The position numbers and the translations under genes are program-made. Below are positions 52,356 through 61,923 of a DNA stretch of 64,000 nucleotides, piece by piece. Below the pieces are notes generated by a model. The model had not been told where the DNA came from, did not search any database, and saw only the letters and a list, made by a program, of their open reading frames with translations. Every line of letters begins with the position of its first letter. Position 1 is the first letter of the stretch. Origin of the DNA: Nonomuraea typhae (lineage in GTDB: Bacteria; Actinomycetota; Actinomycetes; Streptosporangiales; Streptosporangiaceae); the NCBI RefSeq assembly GCF_009760925.1, contig NZ_VRLV01000006.1, positions 595,180 through 659,179 of the forward strand. The letters are read 5' to 3'.

Positions 52356-53444
52356 GTGCAAAGTGAGGACCTGGTGCCTACCTCGAAACGCCCGCGCCAA
52401 CCGGTCGTCGCCGTCACCGGCGCGGCCTCCGGCCTCGGCCGCGAGTTGCTCGCAAAGCTCGCGCACTCCGCGGATTTCCGCAGGGTGGTGGCCATCGACG
52501 AACAGCGCGGCGACGTCCAAGACGTCACGTGGAGAGTGATCGACGTCCGGGATCCGCTCTTGGCGAACCGCATCTCCGACATCGACGTCCTGGTCCATCT
52601 GGCCGGCGACTACGCCGTCGACTCCGACCCGGCGGAACGCCGCGCCTACAACCTGCGCGCCGCCCAGACCGTGCTCACGGCCAGCGCCGCCGCGCGCGTG
52701 CGGCGCGTGGTGCTCGTCACCAGCGCGATGGTGTACGGCGCGGCCCCCGACAACCCGGTCCCGCTGCCGGAGGACTCGGCGGTCGCCGCGGAGCCCGACA
52801 CCGGCGTCGTCGGCGACTACCTGGAGATCGAGGCGCTGGTCCGCCGCGCCCTCAGGAGCAACACCGGCCTGGAGGTGACCGTGCTGCGCCCGGCCGCGGT
52901 CGTGGGCCCGGGCGTGGACACCGTCATCACCCGTCACTTCGAGTCGCCCAGGCTGCTGGCGGTCAAGGGCTGCAACCCGCGCTGGCAGTTCTGCCACGTC
53001 GAGGACCTCGTCTCAGCCCTGGAACTGGCCGCCCGCGGCCTGGTGACCGGCGTCGTGGCCGTCGGCTCCGACGGCTGGCTGGAGCAGGAGCAGGTGGAGG
53101 AGCTGTCCGGCATCCGCCGCCTCGATCTGCCCGCCGGGCTGACGTTCGGCACCGCCCAGCGCCTGCACCGGCTCGGCATCACCCCGGCCCCCGCCACCGA
53201 CCTGCACTACGTCGTCTACCCGTGGGTCGTCGACTGCGTGGCGCTGCGCGAGGCGGGCTGGAAGCCGGCCTGGACGAACGAGGCGGCCCTGGAGCAACTG
53301 CTGGAACTGCGCGAGAACCGCACCACCGTGGTCGGCAGGAGGCTGCCGGTCAAGGAGGCGACGCTCACCGCGGCGGGCGCCACCGTGGCGGTCATCGGCA
53401 CCGCCGCCATCGTCCGGCAGGTCCGCAAGAAGCGCCGCCTGTAG
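52356..53444 (+). CDS. NAD-dependent epimerase/dehydratase family protein
   Basis: The 362-residue extended SDR has the nucleotide loop VTGAASGLGRELLAKLA, DVLVHLAGDYA, VVLVTSAMVYGAAP, and TVLRPAAVVGPGVDTV. The usual YxxxK Tyr region reads DYLEIEALV, where Lys is replaced, so catalysis may be altered. The C-terminus has a hydrophobic helix and a Lys/Arg end (VRKKRRL). Starts at GTG 52356 or 52374 are possible. It is followed at 9 bases by moaE. Confidence 0.85.
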   Translation: MQSEDLVPTSKRPRQPVVAVTGAASGLGRELLAKLAHSADFRRVVAIDEQRGDVQDVTWRVIDVRDPLLANRISDIDVLVHLAGDYAVDSDPAERRAYNLRAAQTVLTASAAARVRRVVLVTSAMVYGAAPDNPVPLPEDSAVAAEPDTGVVGDYLEIEALVRRALRSNTGLEVTVLRPAAVVGPGVDTVITRHFESPRLLAVKGCNPRWQFCHVEDLVSALELAARGLVTGVVAVGSDGWLEQEQVEELSGIRRLDLPAGLTFGTAQRLHRLGITPAPATDLHYVVYPWVVDCVALREAGWKPAWTNEAALEQLLELRENRTTVVGRRLPVKEATLTAAGATVAVIGTAAIVRQVRKKRRL

Positions 53445-53453
53445 GCTGCTTGC

Positions 53454-53879
53454 GTGGACGTCATCCGGTTGCTAGGGATTCGTGACACCCCGTTGTCCGT
53501 GGACGAGGTGATGGCCGCCGTGGGTGACCACGCGGCGGGCGGCACGACGCTGTTCGTCGGCACCGTGCGCGAGCAGGACCACGGCAAGCCCGTGACCCGG
53601 CTGTCGTACTCCGCGCACCCGTCGGCCGAGGAGGAGCTGCGCAGGGTGGCCGAGAAGGTCGCCGCCGACTTCCCGGTGACGGCCCTGGCGGCCGTGCACC
53701 GCACCGGCGACCTCGAGCTCGGCGACATCGCCGTGATCGTCGCCGCGGCCTGCCCGCACCGGGGCGAGGCGTTCGCCGCCTCGCGCCGCCTGATCGACGA
53801 CCTCAAGGCCGAGGTGCCCATCTGGAAACATCAGGTGTTCGCGGACGGGTCGGCCGAGTGGGTCGGCGCCTGCGAATAA
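53454..53879 (+). CDS. moaE: Molybdopterin synthase catalytic subunit MoaE
   Basis: This is a 141-residue MoaE, starting with GTG. Motifs are GGTTLFVGTVREQDHGKPVT, LSYSAHPSAEEELRRVAEKV, HRTGDLELGDIAVIVAAACP, and the active-site end KAEVPIWKHQVFADGSAEWV with conserved Lys. With MoaD it inserts dithiolene sulfur into precursor Z. No moaD is nearby. It sits 10 bases before the PDZ protease gene. Confidence 0.93.
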   Translation: MDVIRLLGIRDTPLSVDEVMAAVGDHAAGGTTLFVGTVREQDHGKPVTRLSYSAHPSAEEELRRVAEKVAADFPVTALAAVHRTGDLELGDIAVIVAAACPHRGEAFAASRRLIDDLKAEVPIWKHQVFADGSAEWVGACE

Positions 53880-53889
53880 GCTCTCCTCC

Positions 53890-54936
53890 ATGTCACGACG
53901 TGCCCTGACCCTGCTGGTGGCGGGCTTCATGGTGCTTGCCCTCGGTGTCGTCGGCGCCCTCATGAAGGTGCCGTACGTCGTGCTGAGCCCGGGCCCCACC
54001 GAGAACACCATCGGCGAGGTCGACAAGAAGCCGGTGATCTCGATCACCGACCGCCAGACCTACCCGACCGACGGCGCGCTCAGCCTGGTCACCGTCGCCT
54101 ACCAGGGCGGACCCGGCAGCCGCATCGACCTGATGACCGCGCTGCGCGGCTGGCTCGACCCGAACGTGGCGGTGGTCCCGGAGGAGACGATCTTCCCGGA
54201 GAGCCGCACCGCCAAGCAGGTCGAAGAGGAGAACACCGTCGAGATGGCCAACTCGCAGGACAGCGCCACGGCCGCCGCCCTCACCGAACTCGGCATCAAG
54301 TACGGCACCGCCGTCACGGTGGTCACCACCGAGAAGGGCCAGCCGGCCGACGGCAAGCTGCTCAAGGGCGACGAGATCAACGCCATCGACGGCAAGAAGG
54401 TGACCGACACCGAGATGGTCCAGGGGACCGTCCGCGCGCTGAAGGCGGGCACCGACGTGGTCTTCAACGTCACCCGGGGCAAGGAGACGCTCGACGTCAC
54501 GGTCAAGACCACCCAGGGCGACCAGGGGCGCAGCAAGGTCGGCCTGAGCATGCAGGCCAAGTACAAGTTCCCGTTCAAGGTCAGCATCAGCGTGGGCGAC
54601 GTCGGCGGCCCGAGCGCCGGCCTGATGTTCGCCCTGGGCATCATGGACAAGCTCACCCCCGGCTCGATGACCGGCGGCAAGTCCATCGCCGGCACCGGCA
54701 CCATCACCCCCCAGGGCGAGGTCGGCCCGATCGGCGGCATCGCCCAGAAGATGGTCGGCGCGAAGAAGGCGGGCGCCACGGTCTTCTTCGCCCCCGCCGA
54801 CAACTGCGCCGAGGCGCTGAAGTCGGTGCCCGACGGGCTGCGGCTGGTGAAGGCCGAGACCCTGCACCAGGCGGCGCAGGCGCTGGAGTCGATCCGGGCC
54901 GGAAAAACTGATCTTCCCGCATGTTCGTCCAGGTGA
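53890..54936 (+). CDS. PDZ-containing Lon-like serine protease (YlbL family)
   Basis: The 348-residue protein has an N-terminal membrane anchor (residues 5-25), a region with VVLSPGPTENTIGEV, a PDZ domain near 145-215 (GDEINAIDGKKVTDTEMVQG), and a Lon-type proteolytic domain with Ser in GGPSAGLMFALG and Lys in IGGIAQKMVGAKKAGA forming the dyad. It acts outside the membrane. It is widely conserved beside the UPF0182 gene in actinobacteria, as here. Confidence 0.92.
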   Translation: MSRRALTLLVAGFMVLALGVVGALMKVPYVVLSPGPTENTIGEVDKKPVISITDRQTYPTDGALSLVTVAYQGGPGSRIDLMTALRGWLDPNVAVVPEETIFPESRTAKQVEEENTVEMANSQDSATAAALTELGIKYGTAVTVVTTEKGQPADGKLLKGDEINAIDGKKVTDTEMVQGTVRALKAGTDVVFNVTRGKETLDVTVKTTQGDQGRSKVGLSMQAKYKFPFKVSISVGDVGGPSAGLMFALGIMDKLTPGSMTGGKSIAGTGTITPQGEVGPIGGIAQKMVGAKKAGATVFFAPADNCAEALKSVPDGLRLVKAETLHQAAQALESIRAGKTDLPACSSR

Positions 54937-55031
54937 AACTTCTGACGCCCGTCGTGCGTTAGCCGTACGGCTGGCACACCGGTGTAGGTTGCCAGAGCGA
55001 GACGATTGTTCACCACGACGAGGGGTTGGCC

Positions 55032-58010
55032 TTGAGCTTCCGGACCCCAGGAGCCGGCCGGGCGATGCGCTTGCCCCGCCGCCCGCGCCTGCTGCTTCCT
55101 GTCGCGATCGCCCTCGTGGCGCTCGTGGCGTTCTTCTTCCTGTTCGCCGGCATTTACACCGACTATCTCTGGTACGACTCGGTCCAGTTCACCGCGGTCT
55201 TCACCGGGGTGCTGCTGACACAGATCGTGTTGTTCCTGGTCGGCGCGTTGCTGATGGTCGGCATCGCCGGCGGCAACATGCTGCTGGCGTTCCGGATGCG
55301 GCCGATGTTCGGCCCCGCCATGTTCGGCGGAGGCAGCGGCGCCGACCGGTATCGGATGGCGCTCGACCCCCACCGCAAGTTGATCTTCATTGTCGGCATG
55401 GCGGTGCTCGCGCTGTTCGCGGGCTCGTCGATCGCGGGCCAGTGGAAGACCTGGCTGGAGTTCGCCAACGGGGTGAAGTCCGGCAAGAAAGACCCGATGT
55501 TCGGGCTGGACGTGTCGTTCTTCATGTTCGACTACCCGTTCATCCGGATGGCGCTGAATTTCCTGTTCACCGCGATCATCATCTCGATCGTGCTGGCCGC
55601 GATCACCCACTACCTCTACGGCGGCTTCCGCCTGCAGTCGCCCGGCGTGCACGCCTCGCGCGCGGCCCGCACCCACCTGTCGGTGCTGCTGGGCGTGTTC
55701 GTGCTGCTCAAGGCCGTGGCCTACTGGGTCGATCGCTACGGCCTGGTCTTCTCCGACCGCGGCAAGGTCTTCGGCGCCTCCTTCACCGACGTCAACGCGG
55801 TGCTCCCGGCCAAGACGATCCTCGCGATCATCGCGCTGATCTGCGCCGTGATGCTCTTCGCGGGCGTCGTACGGCCCGGCGGCATGCTGCCCGGCGTCTC
55901 CTTCGGCCTCCTCGTGCTGTCGGCGGTGCTGATCGGCAGCGTCTACCCGGCGCTGGTCGAGCAGTTCCAGGTCAAGCCGAACCAGCAGGCCAAGGAGCGC
56001 GACTACATCGAGCGCAACATCGCCGCGACCAGAGACGCCTACAAGGTCGACGCCAAGAACGTGAAGGTCACCGGCTACCAGGCGACCACCTCGGCGACGG
56101 AGGAGGTGCTGCAGAAGGAGGCCAGCTCGATCCCCGGCCTGCGCCTGCTGGACCCGACCATCCTGTCGCCGACGTACCAGCAGCTGCAGCAGATCAAGGG
56201 CTACTACCAGTTCCCCGAGCAGCTCGACATCGACCGGTACAAGATGCCCGACGGCAAGATCCGCGACACCGTGGTCTCGGTCCGCGACATCGGCCTGCCG
56301 CCGGAGCAGGAACGCAACTGGATCAACAGCCGGCTCGTCTACACCCACGGCTTCGGCTTCGTCGCCGCCCCCGGCAACCAGGTCGACAGCGTGGGCCGGC
56401 CGATCTTCGACGCCAAGGACATCCCGCCGGTGGGCGAGCTGGTCCCCCAGGGCTTCGAGCCGCGGGTGTACTTCGGTGAGAACTCGCCCGAGTACTCCAT
56501 CGTCGGCGGCCCCAAGCCGGGCCCCGGCCAGGGCCGCGAGCTCGACTACCCAGACGACCAGCAGGGCGGCAGCGGGCAGAAGAACAACACCTACGCCGGC
56601 AGGGGCGGCGTGCCCATCGGCAACTTCTTCACCAAGCTGCTGTACGCCGCCAAGTACGGCGAGACGAACCTGCTGCTGTCCTCCGACGTCAACGAGTACT
56701 CGCGGATCCTCTACGACCGCAAGCCGCTCGACCGGATCGGCAAGGTGGCGCCCTTCCTGACGCTGGACAAGGACCCGTACCCGGCCATCGTCAACAACCG
56801 CATCGTGTGGATCGTCGACGGCTACACCACCAGCGACTCCTACCCGTACTCCCAGCGCAAGAGCCTCGGCGAGCTGACCACCGACGTGCAGACCAGCAGG
56901 CTGATCGCCGGTCAGCCGCAGGCCGTGCCCACGGACGTCATCAACTACATGCGCAACTCGGTCAAGGCCACCGTCGACGCCTACGACGGCACGGTGACCC
57001 TGTACGCGTGGGACGAGGACCCGGTCCTCAAGACCTGGCAGGGCGCCTTCGGCACGATCATCAAGCCGAGGAGCGCGATCCCGGCCGACCTGCGTGAGCA
57101 CCTGCGCTACCCGGCCGACCTGTTCAAGGCCCAGCGCGAGATCCTCACGCAGTACCACGTGACCAACCCCGACGCCTTCTTCGGCGGCCAGGACTTCTGG
57201 AAGGTCCCCGAGGACCCGGCCACGAAGAAGAGCAAGCAGCCGCCGTACTACGTGACGATGAAGATGCCCAACAGCGCGGAGCGGTTCTCGCTGACGACCA
57301 CCTTCGTCCCGAACGGCCGGCAGAACATGGCGGCGTTCATGGCGGTGGACGCGGGGGCGGATCCGGACAAGGCCACGCTGGAGATCCTGCAACTGCCGAG
57401 CAACACGGCGATCCAGGGACCCCCACAGGCCCAGAACACGTTCCTGTCCAATCCGACGGTCTCCGAACGCCTGAACCTCCTGCGCGGCACCGGCGGCGCG
57501 ACCGAGGTCATCTACGGCAACCTGCTCACGCTCCCGTTCGGCGGCGGCCTGCTCTACGTCGAGCCGGTCTACGTGCAGCCGAAGGAGGAGAGCGCGGGCC
57601 GCTTCCCGAGCCTGCGCAAGGTGCTGGTGCTCTTCGGCGACAAGGTCGGCTTCGGTGACACGCTGGACGCGGCGTTGAAGGAGGTCTTCGGCGTGGCGCC
57701 GCCGACCTCCACGGAGAACAAGCCGCCCACGCAGAACCAGCCGCCACAGCAGCAGACCCAGCTCACCCAGGCCATCGCCGAGGTGAACCGGGCCTACGAG
57801 GAGGGCCAGGCGGCCCTGAAGGCGTCCCCGCCGGACTGGGTGAAGTACGGCGAGGCGCAGAAGAAGCTGGAGGCGGCGCTGAAGCAGCTGGAGGCGCTGG
57901 GCGCCGCGGTGCCGGCGACGTCCACGCCGTCGCCGACACCGGCCGCTTCGACCCCGCCATCCACACCGCCGCCATCACCAACGGCCACACCGACCTCGAC
58001 CAGCGGTTGA
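55032..58010 (+). CDS. UPF0182 family large membrane protein
   Basis: TTG 55032 was chosen for spacing from GAGGGG (TTG 55026 is also possible), giving 992 residues. Seven N-terminal TM segments fall in the first roughly 310 residues (for example LLLPVAIALVALVAFFFLFA, with IYTDYLWYDSVQFTAVF). They are followed by a large external domain of about 600 residues (ERDYIERNIAATRDAYKVDA; YTHGFGFVAAPGNQV) and a Pro/Thr/Ser-rich C-terminal tail. The family is conserved in actinobacteria and has no settled function. It ends at a strong terminator. Confidence 0.92.
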   Translation: MSFRTPGAGRAMRLPRRPRLLLPVAIALVALVAFFFLFAGIYTDYLWYDSVQFTAVFTGVLLTQIVLFLVGALLMVGIAGGNMLLAFRMRPMFGPAMFGGGSGADRYRMALDPHRKLIFIVGMAVLALFAGSSIAGQWKTWLEFANGVKSGKKDPMFGLDVSFFMFDYPFIRMALNFLFTAIIISIVLAAITHYLYGGFRLQSPGVHASRAARTHLSVLLGVFVLLKAVAYWVDRYGLVFSDRGKVFGASFTDVNAVLPAKTILAIIALICAVMLFAGVVRPGGMLPGVSFGLLVLSAVLIGSVYPALVEQFQVKPNQQAKERDYIERNIAATRDAYKVDAKNVKVTGYQATTSATEEVLQKEASSIPGLRLLDPTILSPTYQQLQQIKGYYQFPEQLDIDRYKMPDGKIRDTVVSVRDIGLPPEQERNWINSRLVYTHGFGFVAAPGNQVDSVGRPIFDAKDIPPVGELVPQGFEPRVYFGENSPEYSIVGGPKPGPGQGRELDYPDDQQGGSGQKNNTYAGRGGVPIGNFFTKLLYAAKYGETNLLLSSDVNEYSRILYDRKPLDRIGKVAPFLTLDKDPYPAIVNNRIVWIVDGYTTSDSYPYSQRKSLGELTTDVQTSRLIAGQPQAVPTDVINYMRNSVKATVDAYDGTVTLYAWDEDPVLKTWQGAFGTIIKPRSAIPADLREHLRYPADLFKAQREILTQYHVTNPDAFFGGQDFWKVPEDPATKKSKQPPYYVTMKMPNSAERFSLTTTFVPNGRQNMAAFMAVDAGADPDKATLEILQLPSNTAIQGPPQAQNTFLSNPTVSERLNLLRGTGGATEVIYGNLLTLPFGGGLLYVEPVYVQPKEESAGRFPSLRKVLVLFGDKVGFGDTLDAALKEVFGVAPPTSTENKPPTQNQPPQQQTQLTQAIAEVNRAYEEGQAALKASPPDWVKYGEAQKKLEAALKQLEALGAAVPATSTPSPTPAASTPPSTPPPSPTATPTSTSG

Positions 58011-58015
58011 GCACC

Positions 58016-58050
58016 CGAGGACCCCGCCGATGCGCGGGGTCCTCGCCGTT
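58016..58050 (+). terminator. Intrinsic terminator after UPF0182 gene
   Basis: CGAGGACCCCGC pairs with GCGGGGTCCTCG across a CGATGC loop, followed by CCGTTT. It begins 5 bases past the stop codon. Confidence 0.85.
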
Positions 58051-58108
58051 TCCGGCCAATCGGTTTGCACGCGCCCTTGACCGCCGATAGGCTCCTAGAG
58101 CAAGACGA

Positions 58109-58185
58109 CGCGGGGTGGAGCAGTTCGGTAGCTCGCTGGGCTCATAACCCAGAGGTCGCAGGTTCAAATCCTGCCCCCGCTACCA
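58109..58185 (+). tRNA. Initiator tRNA-Met (CAT), copy 1
   Basis: The 77-base cloverleaf begins CGCGGGGTGGAGCAG, with anticodon loop CTCATAA (CAT), a T-loop GGTTCAAATCC and encoded CCA. The unpaired C1-T72 and three G-C pairs in the anticodon stem (CTGGG/CCCAG) mark the formyl-methionine initiator. Confidence 0.95.
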
Positions 58186-58192
58186 AAGAAGG

Positions 58193-58221
58193 GGCCTCGA
58201 TCGGAAGATCGGGGCCTTGTT
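58193..58221 (+). terminator. Hairpin after initiator tRNA copy 1
   Basis: GGCCTCGATC and GATCGGGGCC pair over 10 bp (one G-T) with a GGAA tetraloop, followed by TTGTT. It separates the two tRNA genes. Confidence 0.75.
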
Positions 58222-58287
58222 CGTTGTAGCGGTGATCTTCGTTTTGCGTCTGTGCCGGGTCGCCGGTATGGTTAAGACACACACCGA

Positions 58288-58364
58288 CGCGGGGTGGAGC
58301 AGTTCGGTAGCTCGCTGGGCTCATAACCCAGAGGTCGCAGGTTCAAATCCTGTCCCCGCTACCA
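58288..58364 (+). tRNA. Initiator tRNA-Met (CAT), copy 2
   Basis: This 77-base copy is identical to copy 1 except for one C-to-T change at the base of the T stem, which turns a G-C pair into a G-U pair. It includes CCA. The duplicate keeps the same immediate flanks (GACG before, AAAGAAGG after). Confidence 0.95.
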
Positions 58365-58367
58365 AAG

Positions 58368-58398
58368 AAGGCCCTGACCAGATTCTGGTCAGGGCCTT
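58368..58398. terminator. Terminator after initiator tRNA copy 2
   Basis: AAGGCCCTGACCAG and its exact complement make a 14-bp stem with loop ATT. Its ends supply A and T runs on both strands, so it can serve the tRNA and the convergent membrane-protein gene. Confidence 0.85.
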
Positions 58399-58408
58399 CG
58401 TGTTGTGC

Positions 58409-58948
58409 TCAACGGCAGCGCAGGTCGAGCCCGGCGTCGTGAAGTTCCAGAAACTCCACGATCACCGGCCGCGGTCCCTTGCCCTGCGCGAAGTAGACCT
58501 CGCCGCTCAGCGGTGCGCCGTTGACGCCGCGGATCGTCGTGGTCTCGTAGTACTTGATCAGCGCCGCCGCCGGCAGCGTCGTGCGCAGCGACAACCGGAC
58601 CACATAGTCACAGTGGTTGCTGTCGCCCACTTGGAGCCCGACCTTCCCCTGGATCGCGATGTTCGGCTCGGTGCCGGGCGGCAGGGGATAGGAACGCACC
58701 CTGTCGACCAGGCCGTCGAGCCGCATGTCGTTGATCCACATGGGGCTCAGCGCTATCAGCGTCAGCGCCACGAGCGTCGCCGCCACCCACCACACGGGCC
58801 GGATGCGGCGACGCAGTGGTACGGCCGGCCGGGCGGGCGCCGGTGTTTCGGAGAGCGCGCTGTCCATCTCACCCGTCCCTTCTGTAGCACGCATTGCATC
58901 TTGGGGTGCCGCGGAGACGGGGGACAAGGCCCTATTTGCGAGTTCCAT
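58409..58948 (-). CDS. Single-pass membrane protein of unknown function
   Basis: The 179-residue protein has an N-terminal cytoplasmic stretch of about 50 residues, one TM segment (VWWVAATLVALTLIALSPMW) and an external domain of about 110 residues with two Cys (SNHCDYVVRLSLR and LDLRCR-end). No family is recognised. An internal Met may be the true start. It converges with the tRNA terminator and is divergent from the globin gene. Confidence 0.7.
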   Translation of the reverse strand: MELANRALSPVSAAPQDAMRATEGTGEMDSALSETPAPARPAVPLRRRIRPVWWVAATLVALTLIALSPMWINDMRLDGLVDRVRSYPLPPGTEPNIAIQGKVGLQVGDSNHCDYVVRLSLRTTLPAAALIKYYETTTIRGVNGAPLSGEVYFAQGKGPRPVIVEFLELHDAGLDLRCR

Positions 58949-58982
58949 GACAGGCGAGCCACATTCATGATTACATGATTAC

Positions 58983-59453
58983 GTGGCTAGCAATGAAGAA
59001 GTACCGACCCTGTACGACTGGGCGGGCGGCGTCGAGGCGTTCGAGCGGCTCACCGAGGTGTTCTACGCGAAGGTCAAGAAGGACGACCTCATCGGTCCGC
59101 TGTTCGAGCACATGGACCCGGGTCACCCGAAATATGTGGCGATGTGGCTGAGTGAGGTTTTCGGCGGACCTAAACGCTACACCGAGGAGCGCGGCGGGTA
59201 CCCGCACATGCTCTCGCAGCACCTGGGCAAGGGCATCTCCGAGCCCCAGCGCCGGCGCTGGGTCAACCTGCTCATGGACGCCGCCGACGAGGTTGACCTG
59301 CCCGGCGACCCCGAGTTCCGCGCGGCCTTCGCCGGTTACATCGAGTGGGGCACCCGCCTGGCGGTGCACAACTCGCAGCCCGGGGCCACGCCGCCCACGA
59401 AGGCGCCCGTGCCGCGGTGGGGCTGGGGGGTGGCGCCGCCGTACCAGCCGTAA
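58983..59453 (+). CDS. Truncated haemoglobin, group II (GlbO-like)
   Basis: The 156-residue 2/2 globin starts with GTG. YDWAGGVEAFERLTEVFYAK opens the fold, followed by DPGHPKYVAMWLSEVFGGPK and MLSQHLGKGISEPQRRRWVN with the proximal His. It resembles mycobacterial GlbO, an oxygen-binding haem protein. The C-terminal Pro-rich tail is extra. It ends 10 bases before kdpD, but co-function is not established. Confidence 0.9.
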   Translation: MASNEEVPTLYDWAGGVEAFERLTEVFYAKVKKDDLIGPLFEHMDPGHPKYVAMWLSEVFGGPKRYTEERGGYPHMLSQHLGKGISEPQRRRWVNLLMDAADEVDLPGDPEFRAAFAGYIEWGTRLAVHNSQPGATPPTKAPVPRWGWGVAPPYQP

Positions 59454-59463
59454 CCTGGGACGT

Positions 59464-61923
59464 ATGAGGGGCAAGCTGCGCATATACCTGGGTGCGGCCC
59501 CCGGCGTGGGCAAGACCCACGCCATGCTCGACGAAGGGCGGCGTGCCCTCCGACGGGGAAGAGACGTGGTCGTGGGTCTCGTCGAGACCCCCGACCGGCC
59601 CCCCACCCCCGCGCGCCCCGACGGTATGGAGATCGTGCCGCGCAGGATCCTGCACCACCGCGGGGTCGAGCTCACCGAACTCGACCCGGGCGCCGTCATC
59701 GCCAGAAGACCCGCCGTGGCGCTCGTCGACGAGCTCGCCCACACCAACGCGCCCGGCTCGCGCAACGCCAAACGCTGGCAGGACATCGAGGAGATCCTCG
59801 AGGCCGGCATCGACGTGGTCTCCACGGTCAACGTCCAGCACCTGGAATCGCTCAGCGACGTCGTCGAGCAGATCACCGGGGTGCCCCAGCGCGAGCGCGT
59901 CCCCGACGAGGTCGTCAGACGCGCCGATCAGATCCAGCTCGTGGACATGGCGCCCGAGGCGTTGCGCCGCCGCATGGCCCACGGCAACGTCTACGGCCCC
60001 GCGATGGTCGACGCCGCCCTGTCCAACTACTTCCGGGTCGGCAACCTCACCGCGCTGCGCGAACTGGCCCTGCTCTGGGTGGCCGGCAAAGTGGACGAAC
60101 AACTCGACCGCTACCGCGCCGACCACGGCATCGAGACGACCTGGGAGGCGCGCGAGCGCGTCGTGGTCGCCCTCAGCGGCGGCCCCGAAGGCGACACTCT
60201 GGTACGGCGGGCCGCCCGCATAGCCGACCGCTCCAAAGGCGCCGACCTCCTGGCCGTCCACGTGACCAGCTCCGACGGCCTCACCTCCGGCGGCGATCCG
60301 GCCAGCCTCGCCCGCCAGCGCACCCTCGTCGAAAGCCTCGGCGGCACCTACCACCAGGTCCTCGGCGACGACATCCCGCGTGCCCTGATGGACTTCGCCC
60401 AGGGGGTCAACGCCACCCAGCTCGTGCTCGGCGCCTCTCGGCGGGGCCGGCTCGCGCAGATCCTGGCCCGCGGTGTCGGAGTGGAGACCACCGCCCTGTC
60501 CGGCAGCATCGACGTCCACATGGTCACCCACGAGGGCACCCGGCACGGCCGGCGCCACGCGGACCGCTCCGCCCTCACCCCCGGACGCCGCACCGCCGGA
60601 TGGGCCATGGCGCTGGCCGGGACGCCGCTGCTCACCGCCGCGCTGCTGCCGCTGCGGCCCCACCTGGCGCTGTCCAGCGAGATCCTGCTCTTCCTGCTGC
60701 TGGTCGTCGGCGTCGCCCTGGCCGGTGGCACATGGCCCGCCCTGACCGCGGCCGTCGTCGGGTTCGGCCTGCTCAACTGGTTCTTCACCCCGCCGCTCCA
60801 CACGCTGTCCGTGGCCGAGCCGGAGAACCTGCTCGCGCTGACCATCTTCGTGCTGGTGGCGGTCATGGTCAGCACGGTCGTGAGCCTGGCGGCCCGGCGC
60901 TCCAGGGAGGCCGCCCGGGCGCGGGCCGACTCCGAGGTGCTGTCCACGCTGGCCGGACACGTGCTGCGCGGGGACGCGGCGCTGCCGTCGCTGCTGGCCA
61001 GGCTGCTCGAGGTGTACGGGCTGAGCTCGGCCAGCATGCTGGAGAAGGACGGCGACGGGTGGCGCATCGTGGCCATCGCGGGCGGCCCGCCCTCCGCCGT
61101 GCCGGACGTGGTCGTCGACGACGACCTGGGGCTGGCCGTACAAGGGAAGATCCTCGACGCGGCCGATCGGCGGGTGCTGGAGGCGTTCGCCGCGGAGTCC
61201 GCGGTGGCGCTGCGCCAGCAACGGCTGCAGGAGGCGGCCTCCTCGTCCGCGGCGCTGGCCGAAGCCGACAAGATGCGCACGGCGCTGCTGGCCGCCGTCA
61301 GCCACGACCTGCGCACCCCGCTGGCCTCGGCGAACGCGGCCGTGGACTCGTTGCGCGGCACCGAGGTCGACTGGTCGCCCGAGGACCGCGCCGAACTGCT
61401 CGACACCGCCCACGAGTCGCTGGTCAAACTCGACCGGCTGGTGTCGAACCTGCTCGACATGAGCCGGCTGCAGGCCGGAGTCCTCGGCGTGGCGCTGGAA
61501 CCGGTCGACGCGGAGGAGATCGTCCACCGTGCCCTGACCGACCTGGGCGTCTTCCATCTCGTCGGCGTCGAGATCCCCGCCGGGCTGCCCGATCTGACCG
61601 CCGACCCGGTGCTGCTCGAACGGGTCCTGGTGAACCTCATCGGGAACGCGGTGCGCTACGGCGACGTTGTCGTCACGGCGAGCTGGCACGGAGACGACGT
61701 CGAGATCCGCATCGTCGACCACGGACCGGGCATTCCGGCCGAGGCGCACGATCGGGTCTTCCAGCCGTTCCAGCGCCTGGGCGACCGCAGCACGCACAAA
61801 GGCGTGGGGCTGGGCCTGGCGCTGTCGCACGGGCTCACCGAAGCCATGGGCGGCACGCTCACGCCGGAGGAAACACCAGGAGGAGGGCTCACCATGACCG
61901 TCTCGCTGCGGAGGGCCGCATGA
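59464..61923 (+). CDS. kdpD: KdpD-type sensor histidine kinase
   Basis: The 819-residue protein has the KdpD N-terminal ATP-binding domain (GAAPGVGKTHAMLDEG, residues 10-25; VDELAHTNAPGSRNAKRWQD), a universal-stress-like segment (about 225-345), four TM helices (about 378-480), a GAF-like domain, HisKA with His614 in AAVSHDLRTPLAS, and HATPase_c (LIGNAVRYGDVV; GVGLGLALSHGL). It senses potassium limitation or turgor. The response-regulator start overlaps its stop. No kdpFABC genes are in the window. Confidence 0.93.
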   Translation: MRGKLRIYLGAAPGVGKTHAMLDEGRRALRRGRDVVVGLVETPDRPPTPARPDGMEIVPRRILHHRGVELTELDPGAVIARRPAVALVDELAHTNAPGSRNAKRWQDIEEILEAGIDVVSTVNVQHLESLSDVVEQITGVPQRERVPDEVVRRADQIQLVDMAPEALRRRMAHGNVYGPAMVDAALSNYFRVGNLTALRELALLWVAGKVDEQLDRYRADHGIETTWEARERVVVALSGGPEGDTLVRRAARIADRSKGADLLAVHVTSSDGLTSGGDPASLARQRTLVESLGGTYHQVLGDDIPRALMDFAQGVNATQLVLGASRRGRLAQILARGVGVETTALSGSIDVHMVTHEGTRHGRRHADRSALTPGRRTAGWAMALAGTPLLTAALLPLRPHLALSSEILLFLLLVVGVALAGGTWPALTAAVVGFGLLNWFFTPPLHTLSVAEPENLLALTIFVLVAVMVSTVVSLAARRSREAARARADSEVLSTLAGHVLRGDAALPSLLARLLEVYGLSSASMLEKDGDGWRIVAIAGGPPSAVPDVVVDDDLGLAVQGKILDAADRRVLEAFAAESAVALRQQRLQEAASSSAALAEADKMRTALLAAVSHDLRTPLASANAAVDSLRGTEVDWSPEDRAELLDTAHESLVKLDRLVSNLLDMSRLQAGVLGVALEPVDAEEIVHRALTDLGVFHLVGVEIPAGLPDLTADPVLLERVLVNLIGNAVRYGDVVVTASWHGDDVEIRIVDHGPGIPAEAHDRVFQPFQRLGDRSTHKGVGLGLALSHGLTEAMGGTLTPEETPGGGLTMTVSLRRAA

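Noticed and set aside
54099..57392. 1097-codon reverse ORF opposite the PDZ protease and UPF0182 genes
   Set aside because: Shadow ORF; the forward strand carries clear conserved proteins in frame.
58217..58978. Forward 253-codon ORF across the second tRNA
   Set aside because: It runs through a tRNA gene and antisense to a membrane-protein gene.
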